From the NCBI GenBank assembly GCA_021561035.1, contig CP067346.1, positions 1,023,001-1,087,000 on the forward strand: a stretch of 64,000 nt of DNA, written 5' to 3'. Position 1 is the stretch's first letter. Every line of letters starts with the position of its first letter. Under the pieces are notes generated by a model that made no database searches, was not told the origin of the DNA, and worked only from the letters and a program-made list of their open reading frames with translations. The DNA comes from Clostridioides sp. ES-S-0054-01 (GTDB lineage Bacteria > Bacillota > Clostridia > Peptostreptococcales > Peptostreptococcaceae). The position numbers and the translations under genes were made by a program. Below, in pieces: positions 19,683 to 28,893 of this stretch.

Positions 19683-19706
19683 ATTAAAAATCCTCCTAAG
19701 TACAGT

Positions 19707-20507
19707 CTATAAAAATTTTTCAGATACTCTATGCCAAAATTCGTAGTTTGACATCCTAAGTAATTTTATTTTTGCATCAGATATGCTAACTTTTATATTT
19801 TCAATTTGTCTAAATCTGTGCTCAACTCCATCAACGACAATCAATACAGAATCTTCAAATCTATATTCTGGTGCAATTTTTATAACAGATTCATTTGAAC
19901 ATATTATGCTTGATGTAAAGCACCTATATGCGTTGGTATTTATTGGATGTAAAGGTGTAATCTGCATAAGTTCAAGATTTATATCAACAATACTACCTCC
20001 AGCAGAATAGTTGTAGGCGGTTGAACCTGTAGAAGTAGAAATAATCATACCATCTCCACTAAAATTTTGTATATGTTTATCATCAAGGCTTAAATTTAGA
20101 TGTATAGTCCTAGACTTGTCTCCTCTTATAACAACCTCATTTACAGCAAGCATGTTGGAGCCACTAGTAGTTGTATATACTTCAGCATTAAGAAGTGACA
20201 TTTCTTGAATAATATAGTCTTTCTTTATATAAGCTTCAATAAATCTATCAATCTTATTTGGTAAAATATCAGGAAAAAACCCAAGATGACCTGTATTTAT
20301 TCCCATTATAGGAATCTCAGGAAAATCGAAATCTCTAACTGTTCTTAAAAAAGAGCCATCACCACCAATTGATATAATGAGTTCTGTGTCTGGATAAATA
20401 TCTGAATACACTTCAAAGCCAGCATTGATAAGTTTTTTAGTTAAGAGTTCTTTAGTCTCAAGGGACTTATTTAATTGGTTTGTATTTATAGTTATAATTC
20501 TTTTCAT
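19707..20507 (-). CDS. nadK: NAD kinase
   Basis: A 266-residue enzyme that phosphorylates NAD to NADP. The diagnostic motifs are present: SIGGDGSFLRTV (GGDG loop), NTGHLGFF, NEVVIRGD and DGMIISTSTGSTAYNYSAGG. The minus-strand ATG is preceded by GAGGTGAATAT. ATTATA at 20531-20536 reads TATAAT on the minus strand and may be its -10 box. The divergent ABC ATPase gene starts 137 bp away. The length is normal for bacterial NadK. Confidence 0.94.
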   Translation of the reverse strand: MKRIITINTNQLNKSLETKELLTKKLINAGFEVYSDIYPDTELIISIGGDGSFLRTVRDFDFPEIPIMGINTGHLGFFPDILPNKIDRFIEAYIKKDYIIQEMSLLNAEVYTTTSGSNMLAVNEVVIRGDKSRTIHLNLSLDDKHIQNFSGDGMIISTSTGSTAYNYSAGGSIVDINLELMQITPLHPINTNAYRCFTSSIICSNESVIKIAPEYRFEDSVLIVVDGVEHRFRQIENIKVSISDAKIKLLRMSNYEFWHRVSEKFL

Positions 20508-20644
20508 ATATTCACCTCTTCATACTTTGTATTATAACATAGTTTTATAATTCTTAATTTATAAATTTATAAATGACCTGGCTTGTAGCGAATGTGTTAA
20601 AATATGTATAGGTGGGTATAAAAAAATGCATAAGAGGTGAAGAT

Positions 20645-21505
20645 GTGTTTAAGGTAAGGAATATCACAAAGAAATTAGGAAAATTCAAGTTAAGTAATAT
20701 AAACCTAGAGTTAAAGGAAGGGGATATTGCTGGGATTATAGGACCAAATGGTTCTGGAAAGACGACTTTAATAAAAATTATAATGGGGATTATTGATGCA
20801 GATGAAGGCGAAATTGAACTTTGTAATGAAACTATTGAAAATTCTCCAATAAGTTTTAAAAACAATATTGGTTTTGTATATGATTCTTTACAATTTTATC
20901 CACATTTAAAGGTTAAGGAATTTAGAAAAATAGTGTCTTTATTTTATAAGAATTTTGATAGAAAAATATTTGATGAATACCTTAATAAGTTTGATATAGA
21001 GGAAAATATGCATATTAAAAATTTATCTAAAGGTCAATCTGAGAAACTTATGTTGTCAAGTGCACTTAGTCATGATGCTAAGTTATTGATTTTGGATGAA
21101 CCAACTGCTGGGATAGACCCCATTGTAAGAACTGAAATAATGCAGTATTTACAAGACTTTGTGAAAAATGGAAAGAGCAGTGTAATAATTTCTACTCATA
21201 ATACTGATAATCTAATTAAAATTGCTGATTATCTTGTTTTTATAAATAGAGGAAATCAGATTTTTACTGTTAAGAAAGAATTAATAGAACAAGAATATAA
21301 ACTAATTAGAGCAAATAAAGCAGAATTAGAAGCAATTAAAGAAAACATAGTTGGTGTGAAAGAGTATAAATATTATAATGAGGCACTTGTTAAAGTTGGA
21401 AGTAGCTTGAAAGTAAAAAGCCTGTTGATAGAAATTGATAAGCATAAGGTCAAAAATCCTACTATAGAAGAACTAATGTATTATTATGTAAATGAGGTGA
21501 AATAA
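20645..21505 (+). CDS. ABC transporter ATP-binding protein
   Basis: A 286-residue ATPase with Walker A GPNGSGKTTL, signature LSKGQSEKLML, Walker B LLILDEPTAGIDP and the H-loop STHNTDN. GTG 20645 is preferred because AGAGGTGA sits five to six bases before it; an in-frame GTG at 20612 lacks a binding site. It overlaps the next gene by one base (TAATG), so it is coupled to the membrane protein and forms an ABC-2-type export or lantibiotic-immunity-like pair. The substrate cannot be read from the sequence. Confidence 0.88.
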   Translation: MFKVRNITKKLGKFKLSNINLELKEGDIAGIIGPNGSGKTTLIKIIMGIIDADEGEIELCNETIENSPISFKNNIGFVYDSLQFYPHLKVKEFRKIVSLFYKNFDRKIFDEYLNKFDIEENMHIKNLSKGQSEKLMLSSALSHDAKLLILDEPTAGIDPIVRTEIMQYLQDFVKNGKSSVIISTHNTDNLIKIADYLVFINRGNQIFTVKKELIEQEYKLIRANKAELEAIKENIVGVKEYKYYNEALVKVGSSLKVKSLLIEIDKHKVKNPTIEELMYYYVNEVK

Positions 21506-22191
21506 TGTTCAATTTAATAAGGAAAGATTTAATAATAGGGATTAGTTCAGATGGTATCCGTAATTTAAAGTACATATTGCTGTTTTTTGTGTTTTATTTT
21601 TTCCTTAATTCAATTTCATATTATACAGTAAGCGTTGTTGTGAGTTATTTAATGTTTATAAATACATTTGAGTGTGATTATGAAAATGATTCAAGGATTT
21701 TTATAAGGAGTATGCCAGTTAGTATAGAAGACATAGTTTATTCAAAATATTTATTAGGTGCAGGGTTAATAATTTCTGTAACAACATTTGTGTCTTTAGT
21801 GAGTAAATTGACATCACTAGTATTCTTTAGGAATATGGTTTTAAATGATGTGTTTTTTTCTGTAAATATATTTTTAGCAATTTTGGCAATCTTACTTCCT
21901 TTAATTTTTAAATTTGGATATGGAAAAATAAAAGTTTGTGGTCTCATAGTAAGTATTTTAATTTATTTTGTATATGGAAGTCTTTTAAAGACGATTAGCA
22001 TGGCTGTATATCAAGTAAAGCATTTTAATTATAGTAAAATTGGAGGAGTATATCTTTCAAATTATGTAACTGATATGGCTAATACTAAATATATAAATTT
22101 ATACAGTATGACATTTTTAACAATAATAATTTTTATAATATCTATGTATTTTTCTATTAGGATTTCAAAAAAGAATAAGTTTAATTATTAA
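21505..22191 (+). CDS. ABC-2-type membrane subunit, unassigned
   Basis: A 228-residue protein with about six hydrophobic segments, for example YILLFFVFYFFL near residues 25-36 and a C-terminal MTFLTIIIFIISMYFS. The cytoplasmic stretch FECDYENDSRIFIRSMPVSIEDIVYSKYL resembles the first loop of YtrC/ABC-2 permeases, where SMPVS precedes the next helix. It is translationally coupled to the ATPase gene. No conserved motif names a substrate. Confidence 0.75.
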   Translation: MFNLIRKDLIIGISSDGIRNLKYILLFFVFYFFLNSISYYTVSVVVSYLMFINTFECDYENDSRIFIRSMPVSIEDIVYSKYLLGAGLIISVTTFVSLVSKLTSLVFFRNMVLNDVFFSVNIFLAILAILLPLIFKFGYGKIKVCGLIVSILIYFVYGSLLKTISMAVYQVKHFNYSKIGGVYLSNYVTDMANTKYINLYSMTFLTIIIFIISMYFSIRISKKNKFNY

Positions 22192-22234
22192 AATTTTAAT
22201 TAATATTATAGCACAAAATATAAGGAGACTAGAA

Positions 22235-22777
22235 ATGAATAAGTTTATAAAAGTTTCATTTTTTATTTTGGGAATTTTTACACTATTCATAGCTATAAAT
22301 AAATTAGTATATAGAGATATGGTAAGTGTCAAAGATTATGAAATAAATCATTTAGAGGAAATTGTTTTTGATTTTGATAGCAGAAGAAGTGGGGATATTG
22401 GTACTATTGTAAGGTTTAAAATAAGCAATAATAGTAAATATAGTTATAAGTTAAACAGTGCTAAAATGAAGTTTGAAAATTGTGTAGAAAATAAAAAAGG
22501 AATAAACGAATGTTCTTCATATGTAAATATAGATTTATTTAATGAAAAAAATTCTATAACTGAAAAAACTCTAAAATATGGGATAAAACCAAACAATCAA
22601 GGTTATGTTGATTTTGTAATTCCAAAGGGATTAAATTTTGATTATAGATACTTTAATGAGTCTGGTATGAGTGTTGAATATAAAGGAGAATATATTGTCT
22701 ATATTCCAATGGTAAAATGCTTGTATTTGGTAGTTGGAAAAAATAATGATGTATGGAGTGCTGATATTATGAATTGA
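22235..22777 (+). CDS. Hypothetical membrane-anchored protein
   Basis: A 180-residue protein with one N-terminal hydrophobic helix (residues about 6-22) and a predicted external beta-rich domain; no known family is recognised. ATG 22235 follows ATAAGGAGACTAG. It lies 43 bp after the ABC membrane gene in the same direction and may be an accessory protein of that transporter. An ATTGATTTG/CAAATCAAT hairpin (22773-22804) overlaps its stop codon but has no T-tract. Confidence 0.55.
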   Translation: MNKFIKVSFFILGIFTLFIAINKLVYRDMVSVKDYEINHLEEIVFDFDSRRSGDIGTIVRFKISNNSKYSYKLNSAKMKFENCVENKKGINECSSYVNIDLFNEKNSITEKTLKYGIKPNNQGYVDFVIPKGLNFDYRYFNESGMSVEYKGEYIVYIPMVKCLYLVVGKNNDVWSADIMN

Positions 22778-22862
22778 TTTGAAAAAATTGAAAAACAAAT
22801 CAATCATAGATATAATTAAATAATATGAAATTTGTAAACATTCAGGTTAGGAGGTGTATTTA

Positions 22863-23330
22863 ATGTCAATAAGTAATGTAAAAGAGTATTTTAAACAATT
22901 TGGAAAAGAAGATAGCATATTAGAATTTGAACAATCTAGTGCTACTGTAGAACTTGCAGCTGAGGCAGCAGGGGTCATTCCAGCAAGAATAGCTAAGACA
23001 CTTTCATTTAAAATAGGAGATGATGCAATCTTAATTGTAACGGCTGGTGATGCTAAGATTGATAATAAGAAATATAAGGCTGAATTTAGTTGTAAGGCTA
23101 AAATGCTGACACCAGAAGAGGTTTTGGAGTTTACTGGACATGCCATTGGTGGTGTTTGTCCATTTGGATTAAAAAATTCTCTAAAAGTGTATTTAGATGA
23201 TTCAATGAAGAGATTTGATACAGTATTTCCTGCATGTGGAAGTAGTAATTCTGCAATAGAGCTTACATGTGAAGAAATGGAGAAGTTTTCTAAATGTGAA
23301 AAATGGGTAGATGTTTGTAAAAATTGGTAA
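22863..23330 (+). CDS. YbaK/ProX-type aminoacyl-tRNA deacylase
   Basis: A 155-residue protein. ATG 22863 is chosen because TTAGGAGGTGTATTTA precedes it; an in-frame GTG at 22854 falls within that site. ARIAKTLSFKIGDDAILIVTAGD, the active-site lysine region and HAIGGVCPFGLK are characteristic of the YbaK/EbsC superfamily, which hydrolyses mischarged tRNAs such as Cys-tRNA-Pro. A terminator follows, so it is separate from the butyrate operon. Confidence 0.85.
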   Translation: MSISNVKEYFKQFGKEDSILEFEQSSATVELAAEAAGVIPARIAKTLSFKIGDDAILIVTAGDAKIDNKKYKAEFSCKAKMLTPEEVLEFTGHAIGGVCPFGLKNSLKVYLDDSMKRFDTVFPACGSSNSAIELTCEEMEKFSKCEKWVDVCKNW

Positions 23331-23362
23331 AAAATATAGTAAACTATAGTAGAAATTAGTAA

Positions 23363-23405
23363 AAAACTATCTCTATATATAATCTATACAGAGATAGTTT
23401 TTTTG
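23363..23405 (+). terminator. Intrinsic terminator after the YbaK gene
   Basis: Arms AAACTATCTCT and AGAGATAGTTT enclose a 14-base loop and run into TTTTTT. It marks the 5' boundary of the long non-coding region before bcd2. Confidence 0.85.
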
Positions 23406-24038
23406 TGCAAATATTTATAAATCTAAGAGGAAAATTTAATTTAAACTAATAATCCAAAATGAAGTTAAAAAATTCTGATTTTTTTTCAAAACAATAAAAA
23501 AATGACAAAAAAATGGAAAAAATGTAATAAATATTGTTAAAAAAATAATTAGAAGTTATTGAAAAATTATCCTTTGAGTGATACTATTATAAATGTAAGA
23601 TATTTAAAAATAAAAAATAATCAGATAAAAATATGATTGTTTAGCTCTATTAAAATAATTTTTATACAATAAAAAATTTCTGTATATAGCTAAAAAACAG
23701 CTATATACACAATGTTTACTATCTAACAAATCCTAATATAAATATCGTAAACAAATTATTTTTTCTATAACCATTGTGAAAGAAATCTTATTCTAACTTT
23801 AAATTTCATAAAATTCCAAAAAGCGAGATTTTTTTTAATTATAGTTGATTTTAAATTAACAATTTGTAATTAAATTAATGTCATAATTGGTGAGTATAAT
23901 CACATATAAATTATAGAGCGGACTTTGATTAGGGTTATAAATTTCTCGACGTATATTCAAATACCTTATTATAGATGTTGCCGAGATTTTAATTAATAAA
24001 TGAAAATAAAATATTTATAAAATACTGAGGAGGCTATT
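23406..24038 (+). promoter_or_regulatory. Long non-coding leader/control region of the butyrate operon
   Basis: No plausible gene is seen in these 633 bases. TTGAAA (23559-23564), 17 bases and TACTAT (23582-23587) form a reasonable sigma-A promoter and would give a leader of about 445 nt. TTGTTAA at 23534 just upstream is a perfect half of the Rex operator TTGTTAANNNNTTAACAA with a degenerate second half. TGTATATAGCT at 23681-23691 and its inverse at 23699-23709 form a perfect 11-bp hairpin. A second possible promoter is TTGGTG (23887) with TTATAG (23911), followed by a less AT-rich segment at 23917-23990 that can form TCTCG/CGAGA pairing. Boxes and repeats are seen; function is inferred. Confidence 0.55.
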
Positions 24039-25175
24039 ATGGATTTAAATTCTAAAAAATATCAGATGCTTAAAGAGTTATATGTAAGCTTCGCTGAAAA
24101 TGAAGTTAAACCTTTAGCAACAGAACTTGATGAAGAAGAAAGATTTCCTTATGAAACAGTGGAAAAGATGGCAAAAGCAGGAATGATGGGTATACCGTAT
24201 CCAAAAGAATATGGTGGAGAAGGTGGAGACACAGTAGGGTACATAATGGCGGTTGAAGAATTGTCTAGAGTTTGTGGTACTACAGGTGTTATCCTATCAG
24301 CTCATACATCTCTTGGTTCATGGCCTATATATCAATATGGTAATGAAGAACAAAAACAAAAATTCTTAAGACCATTAGCAAGTGGAGAAAAATTAGGCGC
24401 ATTTGGTCTTACTGAGCCTAATGCTGGTACAGATGCGTCTGGGCAACAAACAACTGCTGTTTTAGATGGAGATGAATACATACTTAATGGCTCAAAAATA
24501 TTTATAACAAACGCAATAGCTGGTGACATATATGTAGTAATGGCAATGACTGATAAATCTAAGGGTAACAAAGGAATATCAGCATTTATAGTTGAAAAAG
24601 GAACTCCTGGATTTAGCTTTGGTGTTAAAGAAAAGAAAATGGGTATAAGAGGTTCAGCTACTAGTGAGTTAATATTTGAAGATTGTAGAATACCTAAAGA
24701 AAATTTACTTGGAAAAGAAGGTCAAGGATTTAAGATAGCAATGTCTACTCTTGATGGTGGTAGAATTGGTATAGCTGCACAAGCTTTAGGTTTAGCACAA
24801 GGTGCTATTGATGAAACAGTTAAATATGTAAAAGAGAGAGTGCAGTTTGGTAGACCACTATCAAAATTCCAAAATACACAATTCCAATTAGCTGACATGG
24901 AAGTTAAAGTACAAGCGGCTAGACATCTTGTATATCAAGCAGCTATAAATAAAGACTTAGGAAAACCTTATGGAGTGGAAGCAGCAATGGCAAAACTATT
25001 TGCAGCTGAGACAGCTATGGAAGTTACTACAAAAGCTGTACAACTTCATGGTGGATATGGATATACTCGTGATTATCCAGTAGAAAGAATGATGAGAGAT
25101 GCTAAAATAACTGAAATATATGAAGGAACTAGTGAAGTTCAAAGAATGGTTATTTCAGGAAAATTATTAAAATAG
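24039..25175 (+). CDS. bcd2: Butyryl-CoA dehydrogenase
   Basis: A 378-residue acyl-CoA dehydrogenase that reduces crotonyl-CoA to butyryl-CoA. FAD- and substrate-site motifs include AFGLTEPNAGTDASG, FITNAIAGDIYVVMA and LHGGYGYTRDYPVERMMRDA. EIYEGTSEVQRM holds the expected catalytic glutamate (about Glu362). ATG 24039 follows GAGGAGGCTATT. With EtfB and EtfA just downstream it should form the Bcd-EtfAB complex that couples crotonyl-CoA reduction to ferredoxin reduction by NADH. First gene of a six-gene operon. Confidence 0.95.
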   Translation: MDLNSKKYQMLKELYVSFAENEVKPLATELDEEERFPYETVEKMAKAGMMGIPYPKEYGGEGGDTVGYIMAVEELSRVCGTTGVILSAHTSLGSWPIYQYGNEEQKQKFLRPLASGEKLGAFGLTEPNAGTDASGQQTTAVLDGDEYILNGSKIFITNAIAGDIYVVMAMTDKSKGNKGISAFIVEKGTPGFSFGVKEKKMGIRGSATSELIFEDCRIPKENLLGKEGQGFKIAMSTLDGGRIGIAAQALGLAQGAIDETVKYVKERVQFGRPLSKFQNTQFQLADMEVKVQAARHLVYQAAINKDLGKPYGVEAAMAKLFAAETAMEVTTKAVQLHGGYGYTRDYPVERMMRDAKITEIYEGTSEVQRMVISGKLLK

Positions 25176-25233
25176 ATAAATACTAAAATATACGTAATAG
25201 GTCGATATTAAAATAGATATGGAGGAAGGATTT

Positions 25234-26016
25234 ATGAATATAGTCGTTTGTATAAAACAAGTTCCAGATACAACAGAAGTTAAACTAGATCCTAATACAG
25301 GTACTTTAATTAGGGATGGAGTACCAAGTATAATAAACCCTGATGATAAAGCAGGTTTAGAAGAAGCTATAAAATTAAAAGAAGAAATGGGCGCTCATAT
25401 AACAGTAATAACAATGGGACCTCCTCAAGCAGATATGGCTTTAAAAGAAGCTTTAGCAATGGGTGCAGATAGAGCAATATTATTAACAGATAGAGCATTT
25501 GCAGGTGCTGATACTTGGGCAACTTCATCAGCATTAGCAGGAGCATTAAAAAATATAGATTTTGATATTATAATAGCTGGAAGACAGGCTATTGATGGTG
25601 ATACTGCACAAGTTGGACCTCAAATAGCTGAACATTTAAATCTTCCATCAATAACATATGCTGAAGAAATAAAAACTGAAGGTGAATATGTATTAGTAAA
25701 AAGACAATTTGAAGATTGTTGTCATGACTTAAAAGTTAAAATGCCATGCCTTATAACAACTCTTAAAGATATGAACACACCAAGATACATGAAAGTTGGA
25801 AGAATATATGATGCTTTCGAAAATGATGTAGTAGAAACATGGACTGTAAAAGATATAGAAGTTGACCCTTCTAATTTAGGTCTTAAAGGTTCTCCAACTA
25901 GTGTATTTAAATCATTTACAAAATCAGTTAAACCAGCTGGTACAATATATAACGAAGATGCGAAAACATCAGCTGGAATTATCATAGATAAATTAAAAGA
26001 GAAGTACATCATATAA
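25234..26016 (+). CDS. etfB2: Electron transfer flavoprotein beta subunit
   Basis: A 260-residue EtfB. ATG 25234 is chosen because GGAGGAAGGA lies before it; an ATG at 25219 overlaps that site. The protein begins MNIVVCIKQVPDTTEVKLD and contains MGADRAILLTDRAFAGADT and AGRQAIDGDTAQVGPQ, the nucleotide-binding region of EtfB. In the Bcd-EtfAB complex this subunit takes electrons from NADH and its FAD bifurcates them to ferredoxin and Bcd. It lies between bcd2 and etfA2, as expected. Confidence 0.95.
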   Translation: MNIVVCIKQVPDTTEVKLDPNTGTLIRDGVPSIINPDDKAGLEEAIKLKEEMGAHITVITMGPPQADMALKEALAMGADRAILLTDRAFAGADTWATSSALAGALKNIDFDIIIAGRQAIDGDTAQVGPQIAEHLNLPSITYAEEIKTEGEYVLVKRQFEDCCHDLKVKMPCLITTLKDMNTPRYMKVGRIYDAFENDVVETWTVKDIEVDPSNLGLKGSPTSVFKSFTKSVKPAGTIYNEDAKTSAGIIIDKLKEKYII

Positions 26017-26034
26017 TTTAAGGGGGGATAAAGA

Positions 26035-27045
26035 ATGGGTAACGTTTTAGTAGTAATAGAACAAAGAGAAAATGTAATTCAAACAGTTTCTTTAGAATTA
26101 CTAGGAAAGGCTACAGAAATAGCAAAAGATTATGATACAAAAGTTTCTGCATTACTTTTAGGTAGTAAGGTAGAAGGTTTAATAGATACATTAGCGCATT
26201 ATGGTGCAGATGAAGTAATAGTAGTAGATGATGAAGCTTTAGCAGTGTATACAACTGAACCATATACAAAAGCAGCTTATGAAGCAATAAAAGCAGCTGA
26301 CCCAATAGTTGTATTATTTGGTGCAACTTCAATAGGTAGAGATTTAGCACCTAGAGTTTCTGCAAGAATACATACAGGTCTTACTGCTGACTGTACAGGT
26401 CTTGCAGTAGCTGAAGATACAAAGTTATTATTAATGACAAGACCTGCCTTTGGTGGAAATATAATGGCAACAATAGTTTGTAAAGACTTCAGACCTCAAA
26501 TGTCTACAGTTAGACCAGGAGTTATGAAGAAAAATGAGCCTGATGAAACTAAAGAAGCTGTAATCAATCGTTTCAAGGTAGAATTTAATGAGGATGACAA
26601 ACTAGTTCAAGTTGTAAAAGTAATAAAAGAGGCTAAAAAACAAGTTAAAATAGAAGATGCTAAGATATTAGTTTCTGCTGGACGTGGAATGGGTGGAAAA
26701 GAAAACTTAGACATACTTTATGAATTAGCTGAAATTATAGGTGGAGAAGTTTCTGGATCTCGTGCCACTATAGATGCAGGATGGTTAGATAAAGCAAGAC
26801 AAGTTGGTCAAACTGGTAAAACTGTAAGACCAGACCTTTATATAGCATGTGGTATATCTGGAGCAATACAACATATAGCTGGTATGGAAGATGCTGAGTT
26901 TATAGTTGCTATAAATAAAAATCCAGAAGCCCCAATATTTAAATATGCTGATGTTGGTATAGTTGGAGACGTTCATAAGGTACTTCCAGAACTTATCAGT
27001 CAGTTAAGTGTTGCAAAAGAAAAAGGTGAAGTTTTAGCTAACTAA
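26035..27045 (+). CDS. etfA2: Electron transfer flavoprotein alpha subunit
   Basis: A 336-residue EtfA. The C-terminal FAD domain carries VSAGRGMGGKENLD, SRATIDAGWLDKARQVGQTG, VRPDLYIACGISGAIQH and a final AINKNPEAPIFKYADVGIVGD, all family hallmarks. ATG 26035 follows AAGGGGGGATAAAGA. It shuttles electrons between EtfB and Bcd. It begins 18 bp after etfB2 and is followed by crt2 after 18 bp. Confidence 0.95.
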   Translation: MGNVLVVIEQRENVIQTVSLELLGKATEIAKDYDTKVSALLLGSKVEGLIDTLAHYGADEVIVVDDEALAVYTTEPYTKAAYEAIKAADPIVVLFGATSIGRDLAPRVSARIHTGLTADCTGLAVAEDTKLLLMTRPAFGGNIMATIVCKDFRPQMSTVRPGVMKKNEPDETKEAVINRFKVEFNEDDKLVQVVKVIKEAKKQVKIEDAKILVSAGRGMGGKENLDILYELAEIIGGEVSGSRATIDAGWLDKARQVGQTGKTVRPDLYIACGISGAIQHIAGMEDAEFIVAINKNPEAPIFKYADVGIVGDVHKVLPELISQLSVAKEKGEVLAN

Positions 27046-27063
27046 TTTCTTGGGGAGGGTATT

Positions 27064-27861
27064 ATGAGTACAAGTGATGTTAAAGTTTATGAGAATGTAG
27101 CTGTTGAAGTAGATGGAAATATATGTACAGTGAAAATGAATAGACCTAAAGCCCTTAATGCAATAAATTCAAAGACTTTAGAAGAACTTTATGAAGTATT
27201 TGTAGATATTAACAATGATGAAGCTATTGATGTTGTAATATTGACAGGGGAAGGAAAAGCGTTTGTAGCTGGAGCAGATATTGCATACATGAAGGATTTA
27301 GATGCTGTGGCTGCTAAAGATTTTAGTAGCTTAGGAGCTAAAGCTTTTGGAGAAATAGAAAGTAGTAAAAAAGTAGTAATAGCTGCTGTAAATGGGTTTG
27401 CTTTAGGTGGAGGATGCGAACTTGCAATGGCGTGTGATATAAGAATTGCATCTGCTAAAGCTAAATTTGGTCAACCAGAAGTAACTCTTGGAATAACTCC
27501 AGGATATGGGGGAACTCAAAGACTTACAAGATTGGTTGGAATGGCAAAGGCAAAAGAATTAATCTTTACAGGTAAAGTTATAAAAGCTGATGAAGCTGAA
27601 AGAATAGGTTTAGTAAATAGAGTTGTTGAGCCAGAAGTTTTGATAGAAGAAGTTGAGAAACTAGCTAAGATAATAGCTAAAAATGCTCAGCTTGCAGTTA
27701 GATACTCTAAAGAAGCAATACAACTTGGTGCTCAAACTGATATAAATACTGGAATAGATATAGAATCTAATTTATTCGGTCTTTGTTTTTCAACTAAAGA
27801 CCAAAAAGAAGGAATGTCAGCTTTCGTTGAAAAAAGAGAAGCTAACTTTATAAAAGGGTAA
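27064..27861 (+). CDS. crt2: Crotonase (3-hydroxybutyryl-CoA dehydratase)
   Basis: A 265-residue enoyl-CoA hydratase-family enzyme that dehydrates 3-hydroxybutyryl-CoA to crotonyl-CoA. The oxyanion-hole segments AFVAGADIAYMKDL and FALGGGCELAMACD and the catalytic glutamate region FGQPEVTLGITPGYGGTQRL are intact. ATG 27064 follows GGGGAGGGTATT. It is followed not by a terminator but by a perfect inverted repeat, so hbd and thlA1 are probably still in the transcript. Confidence 0.94.
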   Translation: MSTSDVKVYENVAVEVDGNICTVKMNRPKALNAINSKTLEELYEVFVDINNDEAIDVVILTGEGKAFVAGADIAYMKDLDAVAAKDFSSLGAKAFGEIESSKKVVIAAVNGFALGGGCELAMACDIRIASAKAKFGQPEVTLGITPGYGGTQRLTRLVGMAKAKELIFTGKVIKADEAERIGLVNRVVEPEVLIEEVEKLAKIIAKNAQLAVRYSKEAIQLGAQTDINTGIDIESNLFGLCFSTKDQKEGMSAFVEKREANFIKG

Positions 27862-27885
27862 ACAATCTAATTAAAAATATATTTG

Positions 27886-27923
27886 CTGTTAACTAGATTA
27901 AGATATTCTAATCTAGTTAACAG
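27886..27923. repeat. 15-bp perfect inverted repeat between crt2 and hbd
   Basis: Arms CTGTTAACTAGATTA (27886-27900) and TAATCTAGTTAACAG (27909-27923) surround an eight-base loop. There is no T-tract after it, so it is not a typical terminator. It could be an mRNA-processing or stabilising hairpin, or an operator; GTTAAC in each arm resembles Rex half-sites, but the spacing does not fit. Confidence 0.8.
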
Positions 27924-27957
27924 AATATAAATACTAAAATAACAGGAGGTTATAACT

Positions 27958-28803
27958 ATGAAATTAGCTGTAATAGGTAGTGGAACTATGGGAAGTGGTA
28001 TTGTACAAACTTTTGCAAGTTGTGGTCATGATGTATGTTTAAAGAGTAGAACTCAAGGTGCTATAGATAAATGTTTAGGTTTGTTAGATAAAAATTTAAC
28101 TAAGTTAGTTACTAAAGGAAAAATAGACGAAGCTACAAAAACAGAAATATTAAGTCATGTTAGCTCAACTACTAATTATGAAGATTTAAAAGATATGGAT
28201 TTAATCATAGAAGCATCTGTAGAAGATATGAACATAAAGAAAGATGTTTTCAAGTTATTAGATGAAATATGTAAAGAAGATACTATTTTAGCAACAAATA
28301 CTTCATCATTATCTATAACAGAAATAGCTTCTTCTACTAAGAGAGCAGATAAAGTTATAGGAATGCATTTCTTCAATCCAGTTCCTATGATGAAATTAGT
28401 TGAGGTTATAAGTGGTCAGTTAACGTCAAAAGTTACTTTTGATACAGTATTTGAATTATCTAAGAGTATCAATAAAGTACCAGTAGATGTATCTGAATCT
28501 CCTGGATTTGTAGTAAACAGAATACTTGTACCTATGATAAATGAAGCTGTTGGTATATACGCAGATGGTGTTGCAAGTAAGGAAGAAATAGATGAAGCCA
28601 TGAAATTAGGTGCAAACCATCCAATGGGACCATTAGCATTAGGTGATTTAATAGGATTAGATGTTGTTTTAGCTATAATGAACGTTCTATATACTGAATT
28701 TGGAGATACTAAATATAGACCTCACCCACTTTTAGCTAAAATGGTTAGAGCTAACCAATTAGGAAGAAAAACTAAAATAGGATTCTATGACTATAATAAA
28801 TAA
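27958..28803 (+). CDS. hbd: 3-hydroxybutyryl-CoA dehydrogenase
   Basis: A 281-residue enzyme that reduces acetoacetyl-CoA to (S)-3-hydroxybutyryl-CoA. The N-terminal Rossmann motif is MKLAVIGSGTMGSGIVQTF. The catalytic histidine region is GMHFFNPVPMMKLVEVI, and ESPGFVVNRIL and the C-terminal HPMGPLALGDLIGLDVVL are family signatures. ATG 27958 follows ACAGGAGGTTATAACT. The 96-bp gap to crt2 contains the inverted repeat. Confidence 0.95.
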   Translation: MKLAVIGSGTMGSGIVQTFASCGHDVCLKSRTQGAIDKCLGLLDKNLTKLVTKGKIDEATKTEILSHVSSTTNYEDLKDMDLIIEASVEDMNIKKDVFKLLDEICKEDTILATNTSSLSITEIASSTKRADKVIGMHFFNPVPMMKLVEVISGQLTSKVTFDTVFELSKSINKVPVDVSESPGFVVNRILVPMINEAVGIYADGVASKEEIDEAMKLGANHPMGPLALGDLIGLDVVLAIMNVLYTEFGDTKYRPHPLLAKMVRANQLGRKTKIGFYDYNK

Positions 28804-28893
28804 GAATTTGATATGTAAAATTTAACTAATATTGTTTAAAAAAAAACAATCTCAAAAATCTGATAAAAATCTAATTTAATGGAGGTAATAAAT

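Noticed and set aside
23917-23990. Known riboswitch (purine or tetrahydrofolate type) before bcd2
   Set aside because: A few short words looked familiar (CTCG...CGAG, GATGTTGCC), but the conserved cores and stems of these classes are not present; left as an unassigned leader segment.
27886-27923. Terminator between crt2 and hbd
   Set aside because: The stem is perfect but no T-tract follows on either strand, and hbd and thlA1 complete the same pathway.
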